Assembly (NCBI GenBank): GCA_002316805.1
Contig: DCEF01000006.1
Coordinates: 1 to 52,939, forward strand
Direction: 5' to 3'
DNA: 52,939 nt
From: Ruminococcaceae bacterium UBA1036
GTDB taxonomy: Bacteria; Bacillota; Clostridia; Oscillospirales; Acutalibacteraceae
Shown here: positions 34,215 through 42,846 of the stretch, one piece after another
How the letters are laid out: the number at the start of each line of letters is the position of its first letter
Numbering within the stretch: position 1 is the first letter of the stretch
Position numbers and translations under genes: made by a program
The notes under the pieces: model-generated
Database searches by the model: none
Told to the model about the DNA's origin: nothing
What the model saw: only the letters and a program-made list of their open reading frames with translations

Positions 34215-34703
34215 ATGGCAGGTTTTGTGGAAAAAATCAAGGATATGTGGAATCCGCCGGAAGATGAATATGACGATTATGACTATGAAGAGGATGACGG
34301 GCGTGAGGCACCTGCAGCGCCGGAAGATCACGGCAGCGAGCAAGACACCCCAGCAAGGGACGCAGGCAGGCGTATGCCATCTGGCAGCTCCGGCAATAAA
34401 GTCGTCAATATCCATGCAACGGCACAGCTACAGGTGGTTCTGTTTAAGCCGGAACGCTTCGGCGAAGAAACATGCACTATTGCGGATGAACTTCTTAAAA
34501 TGCATACGGTTGTATTGAACCTCGAAAACACAAATAAGGATATAGCACGCAGGATAGTCGATTTTCTCAGCGGCGTTGCCTATGCGAACGGCGGGAAAAT
34601 AAAGCGTGTTGCGACAAGTACTTTTATAATTACACCATATAATGTTGACCTCAAAGGAGAAGATGTGGTGGATGAGTTAGAAAATAATGGTGTCTATTTC
34701 TAA
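34215..34703 (+). CDS. sepF: Cell division protein SepF
   Basis: Protein of 162 residues that tethers FtsZ to the membrane. The N-terminal amphipathic helix (MAGFVEKIKDMWNPP) is followed by a very acidic linker (EDEYDDYDYEEDDG). The C-terminal globular domain has KVVNIHATAQLQVVLFKPERF and DFLSGVAYANGGKIKRV as in the family. AAGGAGGAGA precedes the ATG. It lies between ylmE and divIVA. Confidence 0.96.
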   Translation: MAGFVEKIKDMWNPPEDEYDDYDYEEDDGREAPAAPEDHGSEQDTPARDAGRRMPSGSSGNKVVNIHATAQLQVVLFKPERFGEETCTIADELLKMHTVVLNLENTNKDIARRIVDFLSGVAYANGGKIKRVATSTFIITPYNVDLKGEDVVDELENNGVYF

Positions 34704-34793
34704 GAAAAGCAATTGTAAATGGCAGCATTTTTGAAGCACATATCATAAACATGATCCGTCCGCTAAAAGACCGCATGGATGGATTGCTTTTAA

Positions 34794-34826
34794 GGCCTGT
34801 GGAATTTTAAACCATAGGCCGGCCTT
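34794..34826 (+). terminator. Probable terminator after sepF
   Basis: GGCCTGTGG (34794-34802) pairs with CCATAGGCC (34812-34820) with one G-T pair, followed by GGCCTTTATT. The T run is short. Confidence 0.6.
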
Positions 34827-34976
34827 TATTCCGCTTGTCGTATTCGGGCGGGTGTCATCATAACTATTTACAACATTTTCAATCCCATAATTAACTATTT
34901 TTTACTCGCTGGCCCGAAAAGTCGGCTTCTTAACAACAGGCGGAAAGTATACTTATAGTTATGTGGGGTGATTGAA

Positions 34977-35645
34977 TTGCTATCTTTGAATGACATTGTA
35001 AATGTAGGATTCCGGAAATCTGGTTTTTCCGGTTACCGAATGGATGACGTTGACGAATTCGTCGACAAAGTGAAGGAATCATATGAACAGCTCCTTAAGA
35101 AGTGCTCTTCTGCTGAGGAAGAAACAGAGCACGTAAAAGCGCAGGGTCGGCAAAATGCAGAAAAAGTGAAGATTTTATCTGAGAAAATAACAAGCTACAC
35201 AAAACAGGAAGACGACATTAAAAATGCACTTATCGGTGCACAGAAACTCGGTGATGCCTCGGTGCGTGAAGCACGCCACAGGGCTGAAATTATCCTGAAA
35301 GATGCTAACATGAAAGCAAACCAGATAACATCCGGTACGGGTCAGAAAATAGAAAAGCAGAAGGAAACGCTCGAGTTTCTCAAAAATGAAGTTTCAAACT
35401 TCCGCTCCAAACTGCTGAACCTTTACAAACAGCAGATGGCAATAATAAGTGAACTTCCGAGCTATGCGCCGGAGCATGAGGTGCAGCCACAGGTGGTAGA
35501 ACCTCAGACACCGCCGGAAATTAGGATGCCTAAAATTACAGAGCAGAAGCCAGAGCCTGAAATAAGGCCGAAATCGACAGAAGAAGTTTCTGTTGGTTCA
35601 CATACCATAAGACTTCAGTCGCAAGTAACAAATTTTGATGATTAG
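34977..35645 (+). CDS. DivIVA domain protein
   Basis: Coiled-coil protein of 222 residues. The N-terminal DivIVA/GpsB membrane-targeting domain is clear (LNDIVNVGFRKSGFSGYRMDDVDEFVDKV), then a long coiled coil (about 30-150), then a proline/glutamate-rich tail. DivIVA proteins bind negatively curved membrane at poles and septa and recruit division or wall-synthesis proteins. TTG 34977 was chosen because GGGGTGA lies six bases before it and the domain then starts at once; GTG 34968 would overlap that ribosome site. Confidence 0.9.
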   Translation: MLSLNDIVNVGFRKSGFSGYRMDDVDEFVDKVKESYEQLLKKCSSAEEETEHVKAQGRQNAEKVKILSEKITSYTKQEDDIKNALIGAQKLGDASVREARHRAEIILKDANMKANQITSGTGQKIEKQKETLEFLKNEVSNFRSKLLNLYKQQMAIISELPSYAPEHEVQPQVVEPQTPPEIRMPKITEQKPEPEIRPKSTEEVSVGSHTIRLQSQVTNFDD

Positions 35646-35710
35646 CTTTTAAAATAAATAATAGATTTTTTAAATAAACCGTGCCGCGCATGAGAAAAAA
35701 AGAAATTGTT

Positions 35711-35775
35711 CTGCCTGCTGGGCATTTTGGCGTTACTGCAGATGCTTCAGCCTAAGCGGGCAGATTTTGTCTTTT
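35711..35775 (+). terminator. Long hairpin between divIVA and ileS
   Basis: CTGCCTGCT (35711-35719) pairs with AGCGGGCAG (35755-35763), nine pairs with one G-T, around a 35-base loop that can fold further. ATTTTGTCTTTT follows. It could end divIVA or act as an attenuator for ileS. No T-box sequence is present here. Confidence 0.55.
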
Positions 35776-35827
35776 CAGCAACTATGCAGGAGCAGAAATA
35801 GAAAATCTTAGAGGAGAGAGAAAACCA

Positions 35828-38620
35828 ATGGATTACAAAAGCACACTTAACCTTCCTAAAATCAGTTTTCCAATGCAGGCTCATTTGCCGGCACGTGAGC
35901 CGGAAATGCTGAAAAGCTGGCAGGAAAATAAGCTCTATGAAAATCTGATGAAAAAGAATGAAGGCAGGCCGCTTTATGTGTTGCATGACGGCCCGCCATA
36001 TGCAAATGGGGACATCCATTTGGGGACTGCTCTCAATAAGGTTTTAAAGGATATTATAGTCCGCTACCGCAATATGACAGGCTATAAGGCCCCTTATGTG
36101 CCGGGGTGGGATACGCATGGCCTCCCAACAGAACTTAAGGCGCGCAAAAAAGCTGGTGTTGGCAACTCGACAACGATTTCCGACGTTGAGCTGCGCAAAA
36201 TCTGCCGTGAATTTGCGCTCAAGTACATCAATGATCAACGCAATGAGTTTATGCGCCTTGGCGGCATAGGTGACTGGTCTAACCCTTATGTTACGCTTAC
36301 GCACGACTTTGAGGCAAAGCAGGTTGAGATTTTCTCAGACATGGTCCAGAAGGGCCTTATCTACAGGGGCCTTAAGCCGGTCTATTGGTGCCCAAGCTGT
36401 GAAACGGCTCTGGCTGAGGCTGAAATTGAGTACAGCGAAGACCCATGCGACTCTATTTACGTTAAATTCCGTGTTACAGACGACAGGGGCATCTTTTCGG
36501 CAAAAGGCGTCGACCCTCATAAAGTTTACTTCGTGATTTGGACAACTACAACATGGACTATCCCTGCAAACGTGGCCATTTGCCTTGGGCCGGACTTCGA
36601 GTATTCGCTTATTAAATGCGGCGACGAGTATTATGTTATGGCGACGGAGCTTTATAAAGAAGCGATGCAGGCCGCAGGCAAAACTGACTATAAAGTAGTC
36701 GCCGAGTTTAAAGGGAAAGAACTTGAATATATTAAAACAGCCCATCCGTTCCTTGACCGCACGTCGCTTGTTATCCTCGGCGACCATGTAACGCTTGACA
36801 GCGGCACTGGTTGTGTGCACACGGCTCCTGGGCATGGTGTTGAGGACTATGACGTTTGCCACGACCATTACCCGGAGCTGCCAATCATAGTGCCGGTAGA
36901 TGCCCATGGACGCATGACAGCAGAGGCCGGTGAGCGCTTTGCAGGTCTTACAACGGCCGAGGCAAACAAGGCGATACTTAAATACCTTAAAGAAATAGGC
37001 GCACTGTTTGCAGTCAAGCATATTATCCACCAGTACCCGCACTGCTGGCGCTGCAAAAATCCTGTTTTGTTCCGCGCAACAAAACAGTGGTTCTGCTCTG
37101 TAGATGCAATTAAGGACAAAGCGGTAGAGGAAATCAATAAAGTTCAGTGGGTACCTTCATGGGGCCGCCAGCGCATAACTTCCATGGTGCGTGAGCGCCA
37201 TGACTGGTGCATTTCGCGCCAGCGCCGCTGGGGCGTGCCAATACCGATCTTTTACTGCAAGGACTGCGGCGAGCCGCTTATGTCAAAAGGAGCGATGGCT
37301 GCTGTTTCACGCCTGTTTGCAAAAGAAGGTTCTGATGCGTGGTATGTAAGGCCTGCAAATGAAATTCTGCCAGCAGGCACAAAATGCCCGAAGTGCGGTT
37401 GCACTGAATTCACAAAAGAGCACGATATAATGGATGTGTGGTTTGACTCGGGCTGCAGCCACGCCGCTGTTGCGGACCAGAGGCCGGACATGCACTGGCC
37501 GGCGGATATGTACCTTGAGGGTGCAGACCAGTACCGCGGCTGGTTCCAGTCTTCGCTCCTTACATCCGTTGCATGGCGTGGAAAAGCCCCTTACAAAACT
37601 GTAGTTACACATGGCTGGGTTGTCGACGGCGAAGGCCGCAAAATGAGCAAGTCGCTTGGCAATGGTATAGATCCTTCTGAAGTTGTAAATAAATATGGAG
37701 CAGATATTTTAAGGCTCTGGGTAGCATCTTCGGACTACCATGCGGATATCCGTATTTCACCTGCTATCCTGAAGCAGCTTTCCGAGGCTTACCGCAAGAT
37801 AAGGAACACTGCGCGCTTTATGCTTGGCAACATTTCTGATTTCAACCCGGACACCGATATGGTGAACGCGGATCAGCTTGAGCCAATTGACAGGTGGGCA
37901 CTCAGCCGCTTTAACAAGCTGATAGCGGAAGCCAAAAAGGGATATGATTCTTATGAATTCCACATTGCCTGCCACGCGATACACAATTTCTGCGTCGTTG
38001 ATATGTCGAATTTCTATCTTGATGTTTTGAAGGACAGGCTTTACGTTGAAAAAGCTGAAAGCAAAACACGCCGCGCCGCCCAGACTGCGATGTATATTAT
38101 CCTTGACGGGATGACGCGCCTCATATCGCCTGTGCTTGTATTTACGTCCGAAGAAATATGGCAGAGTATGAAGCATAAGAAAAGCGAAAATGCGGAGCAT
38201 GTGCTTTATAACGATATGCCTGAACCGGCAAACGTTGATGCAGATGAGTCCTTTATTGCGATATGGGATAAGATCCATCTTCTGCGCAACGATGTCAAAA
38301 AAGCGCTTGAGATTGCCCGCCGGAATAACGTTGTACATTCTTCCCTCGATGCAAAAATAATCCTGCACTGCGAGGGGGAGCTGTACGATTTTGTGCAGTC
38401 AGTGAAAAATACGCTTCCTGAAGCCTTGATTGTTTCGCAAGTGGAAATAGCCAAAGATAGTGAAGGTTCATATAAAGGCGAGGAGCTTCCGGGCCTTTTG
38501 GTTACGGTAGCCCATGCCGACGGTAAAAAATGCGCACGCTGCTGGAGTTACAGCAATACTGTAGGCAGTGACCCCACTCACCCTGATATCTGCGCACGCT
38601 GCGCGAAAATCTTAAAATAA
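35828..38620 (+). CDS. ileS: Isoleucine-tRNA ligase
   Basis: Class I synthetase of 930 residues that charges tRNA-Ile. The HIGH region reads DGPPYANGDIHLGT and the KMSKS loop GRKMSKSLGNGI. The editing domain is present (TTTTWTIPANVA, GTGCVHTAPGHG). The C-terminal zinc site is CARCW with ICARC. Length and domain order are those of the bacterial short-tail type. GAGGAGAGAG precedes the ATG. It is followed by a hairpin and then lspA. Confidence 0.98.
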   Translation: MDYKSTLNLPKISFPMQAHLPAREPEMLKSWQENKLYENLMKKNEGRPLYVLHDGPPYANGDIHLGTALNKVLKDIIVRYRNMTGYKAPYVPGWDTHGLPTELKARKKAGVGNSTTISDVELRKICREFALKYINDQRNEFMRLGGIGDWSNPYVTLTHDFEAKQVEIFSDMVQKGLIYRGLKPVYWCPSCETALAEAEIEYSEDPCDSIYVKFRVTDDRGIFSAKGVDPHKVYFVIWTTTTWTIPANVAICLGPDFEYSLIKCGDEYYVMATELYKEAMQAAGKTDYKVVAEFKGKELEYIKTAHPFLDRTSLVILGDHVTLDSGTGCVHTAPGHGVEDYDVCHDHYPELPIIVPVDAHGRMTAEAGERFAGLTTAEANKAILKYLKEIGALFAVKHIIHQYPHCWRCKNPVLFRATKQWFCSVDAIKDKAVEEINKVQWVPSWGRQRITSMVRERHDWCISRQRRWGVPIPIFYCKDCGEPLMSKGAMAAVSRLFAKEGSDAWYVRPANEILPAGTKCPKCGCTEFTKEHDIMDVWFDSGCSHAAVADQRPDMHWPADMYLEGADQYRGWFQSSLLTSVAWRGKAPYKTVVTHGWVVDGEGRKMSKSLGNGIDPSEVVNKYGADILRLWVASSDYHADIRISPAILKQLSEAYRKIRNTARFMLGNISDFNPDTDMVNADQLEPIDRWALSRFNKLIAEAKKGYDSYEFHIACHAIHNFCVVDMSNFYLDVLKDRLYVEKAESKTRRAAQTAMYIILDGMTRLISPVLVFTSEEIWQSMKHKKSENAEHVLYNDMPEPANVDADESFIAIWDKIHLLRNDVKKALEIARRNNVVHSSLDAKIILHCEGELYDFVQSVKNTLPEALIVSQVEIAKDSEGSYKGEELPGLLVTVAHADGKKCARCWSYSNTVGSDPTHPDICARCAKILK

Positions 38621-38624
38621 AAGG

Positions 38625-38656
38625 CAGGGAGAGCTCCAATGGCTCTCCCTGTTTAC
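38625..38656 (+). terminator. Terminator after ileS
   Basis: CAGGGAGAGC (38625-38634) pairs perfectly with GCTCTCCCTG (38642-38651) around seven bases and is followed by TTTACTTT. It sits before the start of lspA, so read-through or a separate promoter must supply lspA. Confidence 0.75.
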
Positions 38657-38691
38657 TTTCCAGTAACGTAAATTTTAAAGAAGGTGTTTCT

Positions 38692-39168
38692 TTGCCAGTT
38701 ATAGCCCTGCTTTTATCTATCCTTTTTGCTGCAGCTGACCAGTTTATGAAAATGTTTGTGCTTAAGGATATTAAACCGATAGGCTCCAAGACGATCATTA
38801 AAGGCGTTTTGAGTTTTGATTACACAGTGAATACCGGAGCCGCGTTCAGTATCCTTGAGGGCGGACGCTGGCTGTTCGTTGTCATTACAGCCATTATCTG
38901 TGCACTGCTTATATTTGCCATGTTCCGCTACACAAAGCATGAATTCTTTTCATGGGCTGCCTGCGTGCTGATTGTGGGTGGAGGACTTGGAAACATGGTT
39001 GACCGTCTGGTTCGCGGATATGTAATTGATTATATCCACCTCTCATTTTTCCCGGCAATTTTTAATTTCGGCGACTGCTGCGTGACGATTGGCGCAATCT
39101 TTTTCATAATCCATATTTTATTTTTCACGGAAACCGACCACACCGAAAAAGTGCTTAGGTCAAGATAA
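38692..39168 (+). CDS. lspA: Lipoprotein signal peptidase (signal peptidase II)
   Basis: Membrane aspartyl peptidase of 158 residues with four hydrophobic helices that removes lipoprotein signal peptides. Family motifs: AADQFMK, NTGAAFSIL, GNMVDRLVRGYVIDYI with the two catalytic aspartates, and FNFGDCCVTIG. The start is TTG 38692 behind AAAGAAGGTG. The stop codon is immediately followed by the rluD start, an arrangement common in Firmicutes. Confidence 0.97.
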   Translation: MPVIALLLSILFAAADQFMKMFVLKDIKPIGSKTIIKGVLSFDYTVNTGAAFSILEGGRWLFVVITAIICALLIFAMFRYTKHEFFSWAACVLIVGGGLGNMVDRLVRGYVIDYIHLSFFPAIFNFGDCCVTIGAIFFIIHILFFTETDHTEKVLRSR

Positions 39169-40086
39169 ATGCGCCATTTTGTGTTTACAGTAGAAGAATG
39201 TGATGAAGGCTTGCGGCTCGATAAGTTTATCGGTAGCCATCTTGAAAATGTAAGCCGCTCTGCAGCAGAAAACCTTATTGGCTGCGGCAATGTCTCGCTT
39301 AACGGAAAAAGGCAGAAAAAAAGCTGCCACTGCTCTGCAGGCGATGTTGTGGAAGTAATAATGCCTGACCCGGTTCCGCTTGAGGTGAAAGCACAGCCTA
39401 TACCGCTTGATATAGTTTATGAAGACAGCGATTTGCTTGTGGTAAACAAGCCTAAGGGCATGGTTGTCCATCCGGCGCCCGGCCATCCGGACGGGACGCT
39501 TGTGAATGCACTGCTTGCACACTGTGGCAGTTCCCTTTCAGGTATAAATGGCGTAATGAGGCCGGGCATTGTGCACCGCATAGACAAAGACACAAGTGGC
39601 CTTCTTATTGTAGCCAAAAATGATTTTGCCCACCACAGCCTTGCGGCGCAAATTAAAGTGCACAGCTTTACACGCATTTATGAGGCTGTTGTTATAGGAA
39701 ATTTAAAAGACGACCGCGGAACGGTAAATGCGCCGATTGGCCGCCATCCGGTAAACCGGAAAAAAATGGCCGTAACTGAAAAAAATTCACGCAATGCTGT
39801 TACCCACTATGAAGTGATTCAAAGATATGAGGGATATACGCATATACGACTTAAATTAGAGACAGGCAGGACACACCAAATCAGAGTGCACATGGCTTAT
39901 ATTGGCCACCCCGTGGCAGGGGACACTGTTTACGGTTCCAAAAAACCGGTTAAGGGCCTTAACGGCCAGTGCCTCCATGCCCGCATTATTGGCTTCCGCC
40001 ATCCGCGCAATGACCGCTACATTGAATTTACAAGCAAACTTCCAAAATATTTCACTGATTTTCTTAAACAGCTTCGCCCTGTTTGA
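39169..40086 (+). CDS. rluD: RluA family 23S rRNA pseudouridine synthase
   Basis: Enzyme of 305 residues: an N-terminal S4 RNA-binding domain (about 10-75, LRLDKFIGSHLENVSRSAAENLI) and a catalytic domain with the signature HRIDKDTSGLLIVAK holding the catalytic aspartate. ETGRTHQIRVHMAYIGHPVAGD is also present. The RluD-type designation rests on the S4 domain and position after lspA; the exact uridines cannot be read from sequence. It starts directly after the lspA stop. Confidence 0.92.
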   Translation: MRHFVFTVEECDEGLRLDKFIGSHLENVSRSAAENLIGCGNVSLNGKRQKKSCHCSAGDVVEVIMPDPVPLEVKAQPIPLDIVYEDSDLLVVNKPKGMVVHPAPGHPDGTLVNALLAHCGSSLSGINGVMRPGIVHRIDKDTSGLLIVAKNDFAHHSLAAQIKVHSFTRIYEAVVIGNLKDDRGTVNAPIGRHPVNRKKMAVTEKNSRNAVTHYEVIQRYEGYTHIRLKLETGRTHQIRVHMAYIGHPVAGDTVYGSKKPVKGLNGQCLHARIIGFRHPRNDRYIEFTSKLPKYFTDFLKQLRPV

Positions 40087-40126
40087 AATAAAAAATGCAA
40101 GTCTGTGGAAAACTGGAAGTGAGCTT

Positions 40127-40612
40127 ATGGAGGAAGAGCAGTCTCGCCAGGTACGCTTTCTAATAGTCATAGCCGGGATTGTCTGTGCCGTAATGATTGG
40201 GTACAACGCGTTTTATGTGCCTGAGGTTCCGCTTTCTGAACCTGCCATAAGCACAGATATCCCATCAAAAAGCGCCAACATTGTTTCCGCGGCCGGAGTT
40301 GATGAAAAGATTGAAGCGTATGTGCCGTCATCCGCTGTTGCAGTGTTTTCTTCTGCTACGAAAAAGAATTCCGTATCATCATCTGCTCGAAAAGTGAAGA
40401 ATGGCAAAAAGGCAGGGAAGGTGAATATAAATAAGGCGCCCGCGCAGCAGATGAGTGAACAGCTTGACGGCATTGGGGAAAGCCTTGCAGCTCGTATTGT
40501 GGATTACAGAAATAAGCACGGGCCTTTCCACTCGGTCGAAGAAATTAAAAATGTTTCGGGCATAGGCGAAAAGAAGTACAAGGCAATAAGCAACTCTATT
40601 ACGGTAAAATAA
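40127..40612 (+). CDS. ComEA-like helix-hairpin-helix protein
   Basis: Membrane-anchored protein of 161 residues: one N-terminal helix (about 8-27, VRFLIVIAGIVCAVMIGYNA), a Ser/Lys-rich linker, and a C-terminal double helix-hairpin-helix (VNINKAPAQQMSEQLDGIGE, NVSGIGEKKYKAI), the DNA-binding fold of competence protein ComEA. It lacks the extracellular SLBB-like domain between anchor and HhH that many ComEA proteins carry, so DNA uptake is only a possibility. ATG 40127 follows GGAAGTGAG. It lies 40 bp after rluD. Confidence 0.8.
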   Translation: MEEEQSRQVRFLIVIAGIVCAVMIGYNAFYVPEVPLSEPAISTDIPSKSANIVSAAGVDEKIEAYVPSSAVAVFSSATKKNSVSSSARKVKNGKKAGKVNINKAPAQQMSEQLDGIGESLAARIVDYRNKHGPFHSVEEIKNVSGIGEKKYKAISNSITVK

Positions 40613-40716
40613 ATATGAAAATTTTTCTGGGAAAACAGAGGAAAACTATTGCGGAAATTCCCATTTAATGATAGACTAAAATTGGATTTGCCCCTCTGAT
40701 GAAAGGGGAAAGTACT

Positions 40717-41148
40717 ATGATGATTTATGTTTGGCTTGGCATTATTATCGTTGCTTCAATCGTAGAAATGGCTACAACGCAGCTTGTCTCCATATGGTTT
40801 GCATTAGGCGGTGCCGGTGCGCTGATTGCGTGCCTGCTTGGGGGAAGCATTCCTATTCAGATTACCACTTTTATTATTGTCACGTCGCTGACGCTTATTT
40901 TAATAAGGCCGTTCAGCAAAAGGGCACTGAGCGTGAAAAAAACGAGCACTAATGCCGACCGCTATGTTGGGAAAATTGCCGTTGTAACAAAGGAAATCGA
41001 CAATGTCCGCGGAACAGGGAGGGTGACTGTCCTTGGAAACAGCTGGATGGCACGTTCTGCGGATGGCTCGGTAATACCAGCAGGAAAACTGGTTTTTGTA
41101 GAATCAATCGAAGGGGTTAAACTGATTGTGCACATGAAAAACAATTAA
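40717..41148 (+). CDS. NfeD family membrane protein
   Basis: Protein of 143 residues with two or three hydrophobic segments (about 2-70) and a C-terminal OB-fold (about 80-143, GKIAVVTKEIDNVRGTGRVTV), the short NfeD type without the protease domain. These proteins are regularly paired with SPFH/stomatin proteins, as with the next gene, and are thought to assist membrane-domain organisation. ATG 40717 follows AAAGGGGAAAG; the ATG at 40699 would overlap that site. Confidence 0.9.
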   Translation: MMIYVWLGIIIVASIVEMATTQLVSIWFALGGAGALIACLLGGSIPIQITTFIIVTSLTLILIRPFSKRALSVKKTSTNADRYVGKIAVVTKEIDNVRGTGRVTVLGNSWMARSADGSVIPAGKLVFVESIEGVKLIVHMKNN

Positions 41149-41201
41149 AGCTGAGCAACTTTATGCTTTTCGGCAAAATCTGCCTGAGAGGAAGAGATTG
41201 T

Positions 41202-42140
41202 ATGCAAGCGATTATTATTTTAATTATCATTGCTATCCTGATTATTACGATACTGGCTGTCAATATTAGAGTCGTTCCGCAGGCGCATGCCTTTGTTATT
41301 GAGCGGCTTGGCACTTACCGCTTAACATGGGGGACTGGCTTGCATGTTAAGATTCCGTTTTTTGATAAGATTTCCAAGAAAGTTTCGCTTAAAGAGCAGA
41401 TAATAGATTTTCCGCCACAGCCCGTTATTACAAAAGACAATGTCACGATGCAGATAGACACTGTAGTTTATTTTCAGGTTACGGATCCAAAGCTGTTTGC
41501 ATATGGTGTGGAGCGCCCGCTTTCTGCCATTGAGAGCCTTTCCGCAACTACGCTGCGCAACATTATAGGTGAGATGGAACTTGACCGCACGCTTACTTCG
41601 CGAGATATAATTAATGTGAAAATACGCACTGTGCTTGATGAAGCAACAGATGCGTGGGGCATTAAGGTCAACCGTGTGGAACTTAAAAATATAATACCAC
41701 CGCGGGAGATACAGGAGTCGATGGAGAAGCAGATGAAAGCCGAAAGAGAGCGCCGCGCGAAAATCCTAACGGCAGAGGGTGAAAAGAGCAGCGCCATACT
41801 TGTTGCAGAGGGCGAAAAAGAGTCCACTATCTTGCGTGCAGATGCAGCTAAAGAAGCAAGAATACGCCAGGCCCAGGGTGAAGCGGAAGCAATTACTCTT
41901 GTCCAGCAGGCAATAGCGGGCAGTGTAAAGATTTTGAATGAGGCAAATCCGAGCCAAAGTGTGATTGCCTTAAAGAGCCTTGAGGCTTTTGGAAAAGCTG
42001 CAGACGGCAAAGCAACAAAAATTATTATCCCATCAAATATACAGTCGCTGGCTGGCCTTGCGGCTTCGCTTAAGGAGATTGTGGTTGACGATGTGAAGCA
42101 AGAGCCAAGTTCATCAGGTGCGAGCGCAAACCGACAATAA
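41202..42140 (+). CDS. SPFH/band 7 (stomatin-like) membrane protein
   Basis: Protein of 312 residues with an N-terminal membrane helix (about 2-22), a band 7 domain (RVVPQAHAFVIERLGTYRLT, VYFQVTDPKLFAYGVERP, TLRNIIGEMELDRTLTSRD) and a long helical region (about 180-260, ERRAKILTAEGEKSS) that drives oligomerisation. The family (QmcA/YbbK/stomatin) forms large membrane cages. It starts at ATG 41202 behind GAGAGGAAGAG, 53 bp after nfeD. A terminator follows. Confidence 0.94.
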   Translation: MQAIIILIIIAILIITILAVNIRVVPQAHAFVIERLGTYRLTWGTGLHVKIPFFDKISKKVSLKEQIIDFPPQPVITKDNVTMQIDTVVYFQVTDPKLFAYGVERPLSAIESLSATTLRNIIGEMELDRTLTSRDIINVKIRTVLDEATDAWGIKVNRVELKNIIPPREIQESMEKQMKAERERRAKILTAEGEKSSAILVAEGEKESTILRADAAKEARIRQAQGEAEAITLVQQAIAGSVKILNEANPSQSVIALKSLEAFGKAADGKATKIIIPSNIQSLAGLAASLKEIVVDDVKQEPSSSGASANRQ

Positions 42141-42146
42141 CGATAA

Positions 42147-42187
42147 AATTTCCGCAGATAGTTGAAATCATCTGCGGATTTTTTTAT
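42147..42187 (+). terminator. Terminator of the nfeD-SPFH pair
   Basis: TCCGCAGAT (42151-42159) pairs with ATCTGCGGA (42170-42178), flanked by A on the left and TTTTTTT on the right. Confidence 0.92.
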
Positions 42188-42196
42188 ATATATTGA

Positions 42197-42238
42197 TTGC
42201 TTTGCTGAAAGGCCTTCACGGGCCTTTCAGCAAAGCAA
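42197..42238. repeat. 18-bp perfect inverted repeat before the purine operon
   Basis: TTGCTTTGCTGAAAGGCC (42197-42214), six-base loop TTCACG, exact complement at 42221-42238. It has no T run and follows a complete terminator, so it is not needed for the upstream genes. It could mark the purE leader or be a mobile hairpin element. Confidence 0.8.
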
Positions 42239-42264
42239 AAGGTTGAGGGAAAGGATTCAGAAGG

Positions 42265-42279
42265 ACTCGCATTGCGAGT
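42265..42279. repeat. Short hairpin ACTCGC-ATT-GCGAGT
   Basis: A six-bp perfect stem with a three-base loop about 45 bp before purE. The same stem with loop AAA forms the core of the hairpin at 13810-13844. Confidence 0.6.
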
Positions 42280-42321
42280 AAGTTAGACTTTTCAGCAGAA
42301 AATCAGAATGGGAGTGTTATT

Positions 42322-42828
42322 GTGCCAGAACAAAAAAAAGTAGCAGTAATTATGGGAAGTGACAGCGATTTCCCAGTTGTGTCTAACGCAGTTAAAGAAC
42401 TCAAGCTGTTGGGTATACCGTGCGAAACACACGTTATCTCAGCACACCGAACACCGGAAGCAGCATCTGAATTTGCAGCGAATGCGGAAAAAAGCGGCTT
42501 CGGGGTCATCATCGCCGCAGCGGGAATGGCAGCCCATCTTGCGGGTGTGCTTGCTGCCAAAACAACACTTCCGGTAATTGGCATTCCAATGAAATCGGCT
42601 GCGTTTGGCGGCCTTGACGCATTGCTCGCAACAGTCCAGATGCCAAGCGGTATCCCTGTTGCGACAGTAGCGGTTGACGGTGCCAAAAATGCGGCAATCC
42701 TTGCGGCAGAGATTCTCGCTTTAAGTGACAGCGCCATTTCTGAAAAACTAAAAGATATGAAAAAACAAATGGCGGAAAAAACCGAAGCAAAAGACAGGGC
42801 AGTGCGTGAAAAGGCAGAAGAACTTTAA
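42322..42828 (+). CDS. purE: 5-(carboxyamino)imidazole ribonucleotide mutase
   Basis: Purine synthesis enzyme of 168 residues that moves the carboxyl group of N5-CAIR to give CAIR (class I) . Motifs: IMGSDSDFPV, SAHRTPEAASEFA, GMAAHLAGVLAAKTTLPVIG and MPSGIPVATVAVDGAKNAA. The start is GTG 42322. First gene of the purine run, separated from purM by 18 bp. No purine riboswitch aptamer was recognised upstream. PurK, its usual partner when class I, is not in the window. Confidence 0.96.
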   Translation: MPEQKKVAVIMGSDSDFPVVSNAVKELKLLGIPCETHVISAHRTPEAASEFAANAEKSGFGVIIAAAGMAAHLAGVLAAKTTLPVIGIPMKSAAFGGLDALLATVQMPSGIPVATVAVDGAKNAAILAAEILALSDSAISEKLKDMKKQMAEKTEAKDRAVREKAEEL

Positions 42829-42846
42829 AATGCGGAGGCAGAACAT

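Noticed and set aside
34930..34959. A promoter TTAACA-N18-TATAGT for divIVA
   Set aside because: Its start point would fall inside the ribosome site of the chosen start codon, so it is unlikely to be the functional promoter.
35646..35827. A T-box riboswitch before ileS
   Set aside because: The leader is too short and lacks the GGTGG T-box sequence that is plain upstream of pheS.
36335..37042. A 235-codon minus-strand ORF inside ileS
   Set aside because: The plus-strand frame is an unmistakable isoleucyl-tRNA synthetase; the opposite frame is a shadow.
42141..42321. A purine riboswitch before purE
   Set aside because: The region contains a terminator and two simple hairpins; the conserved aptamer loops were not found.
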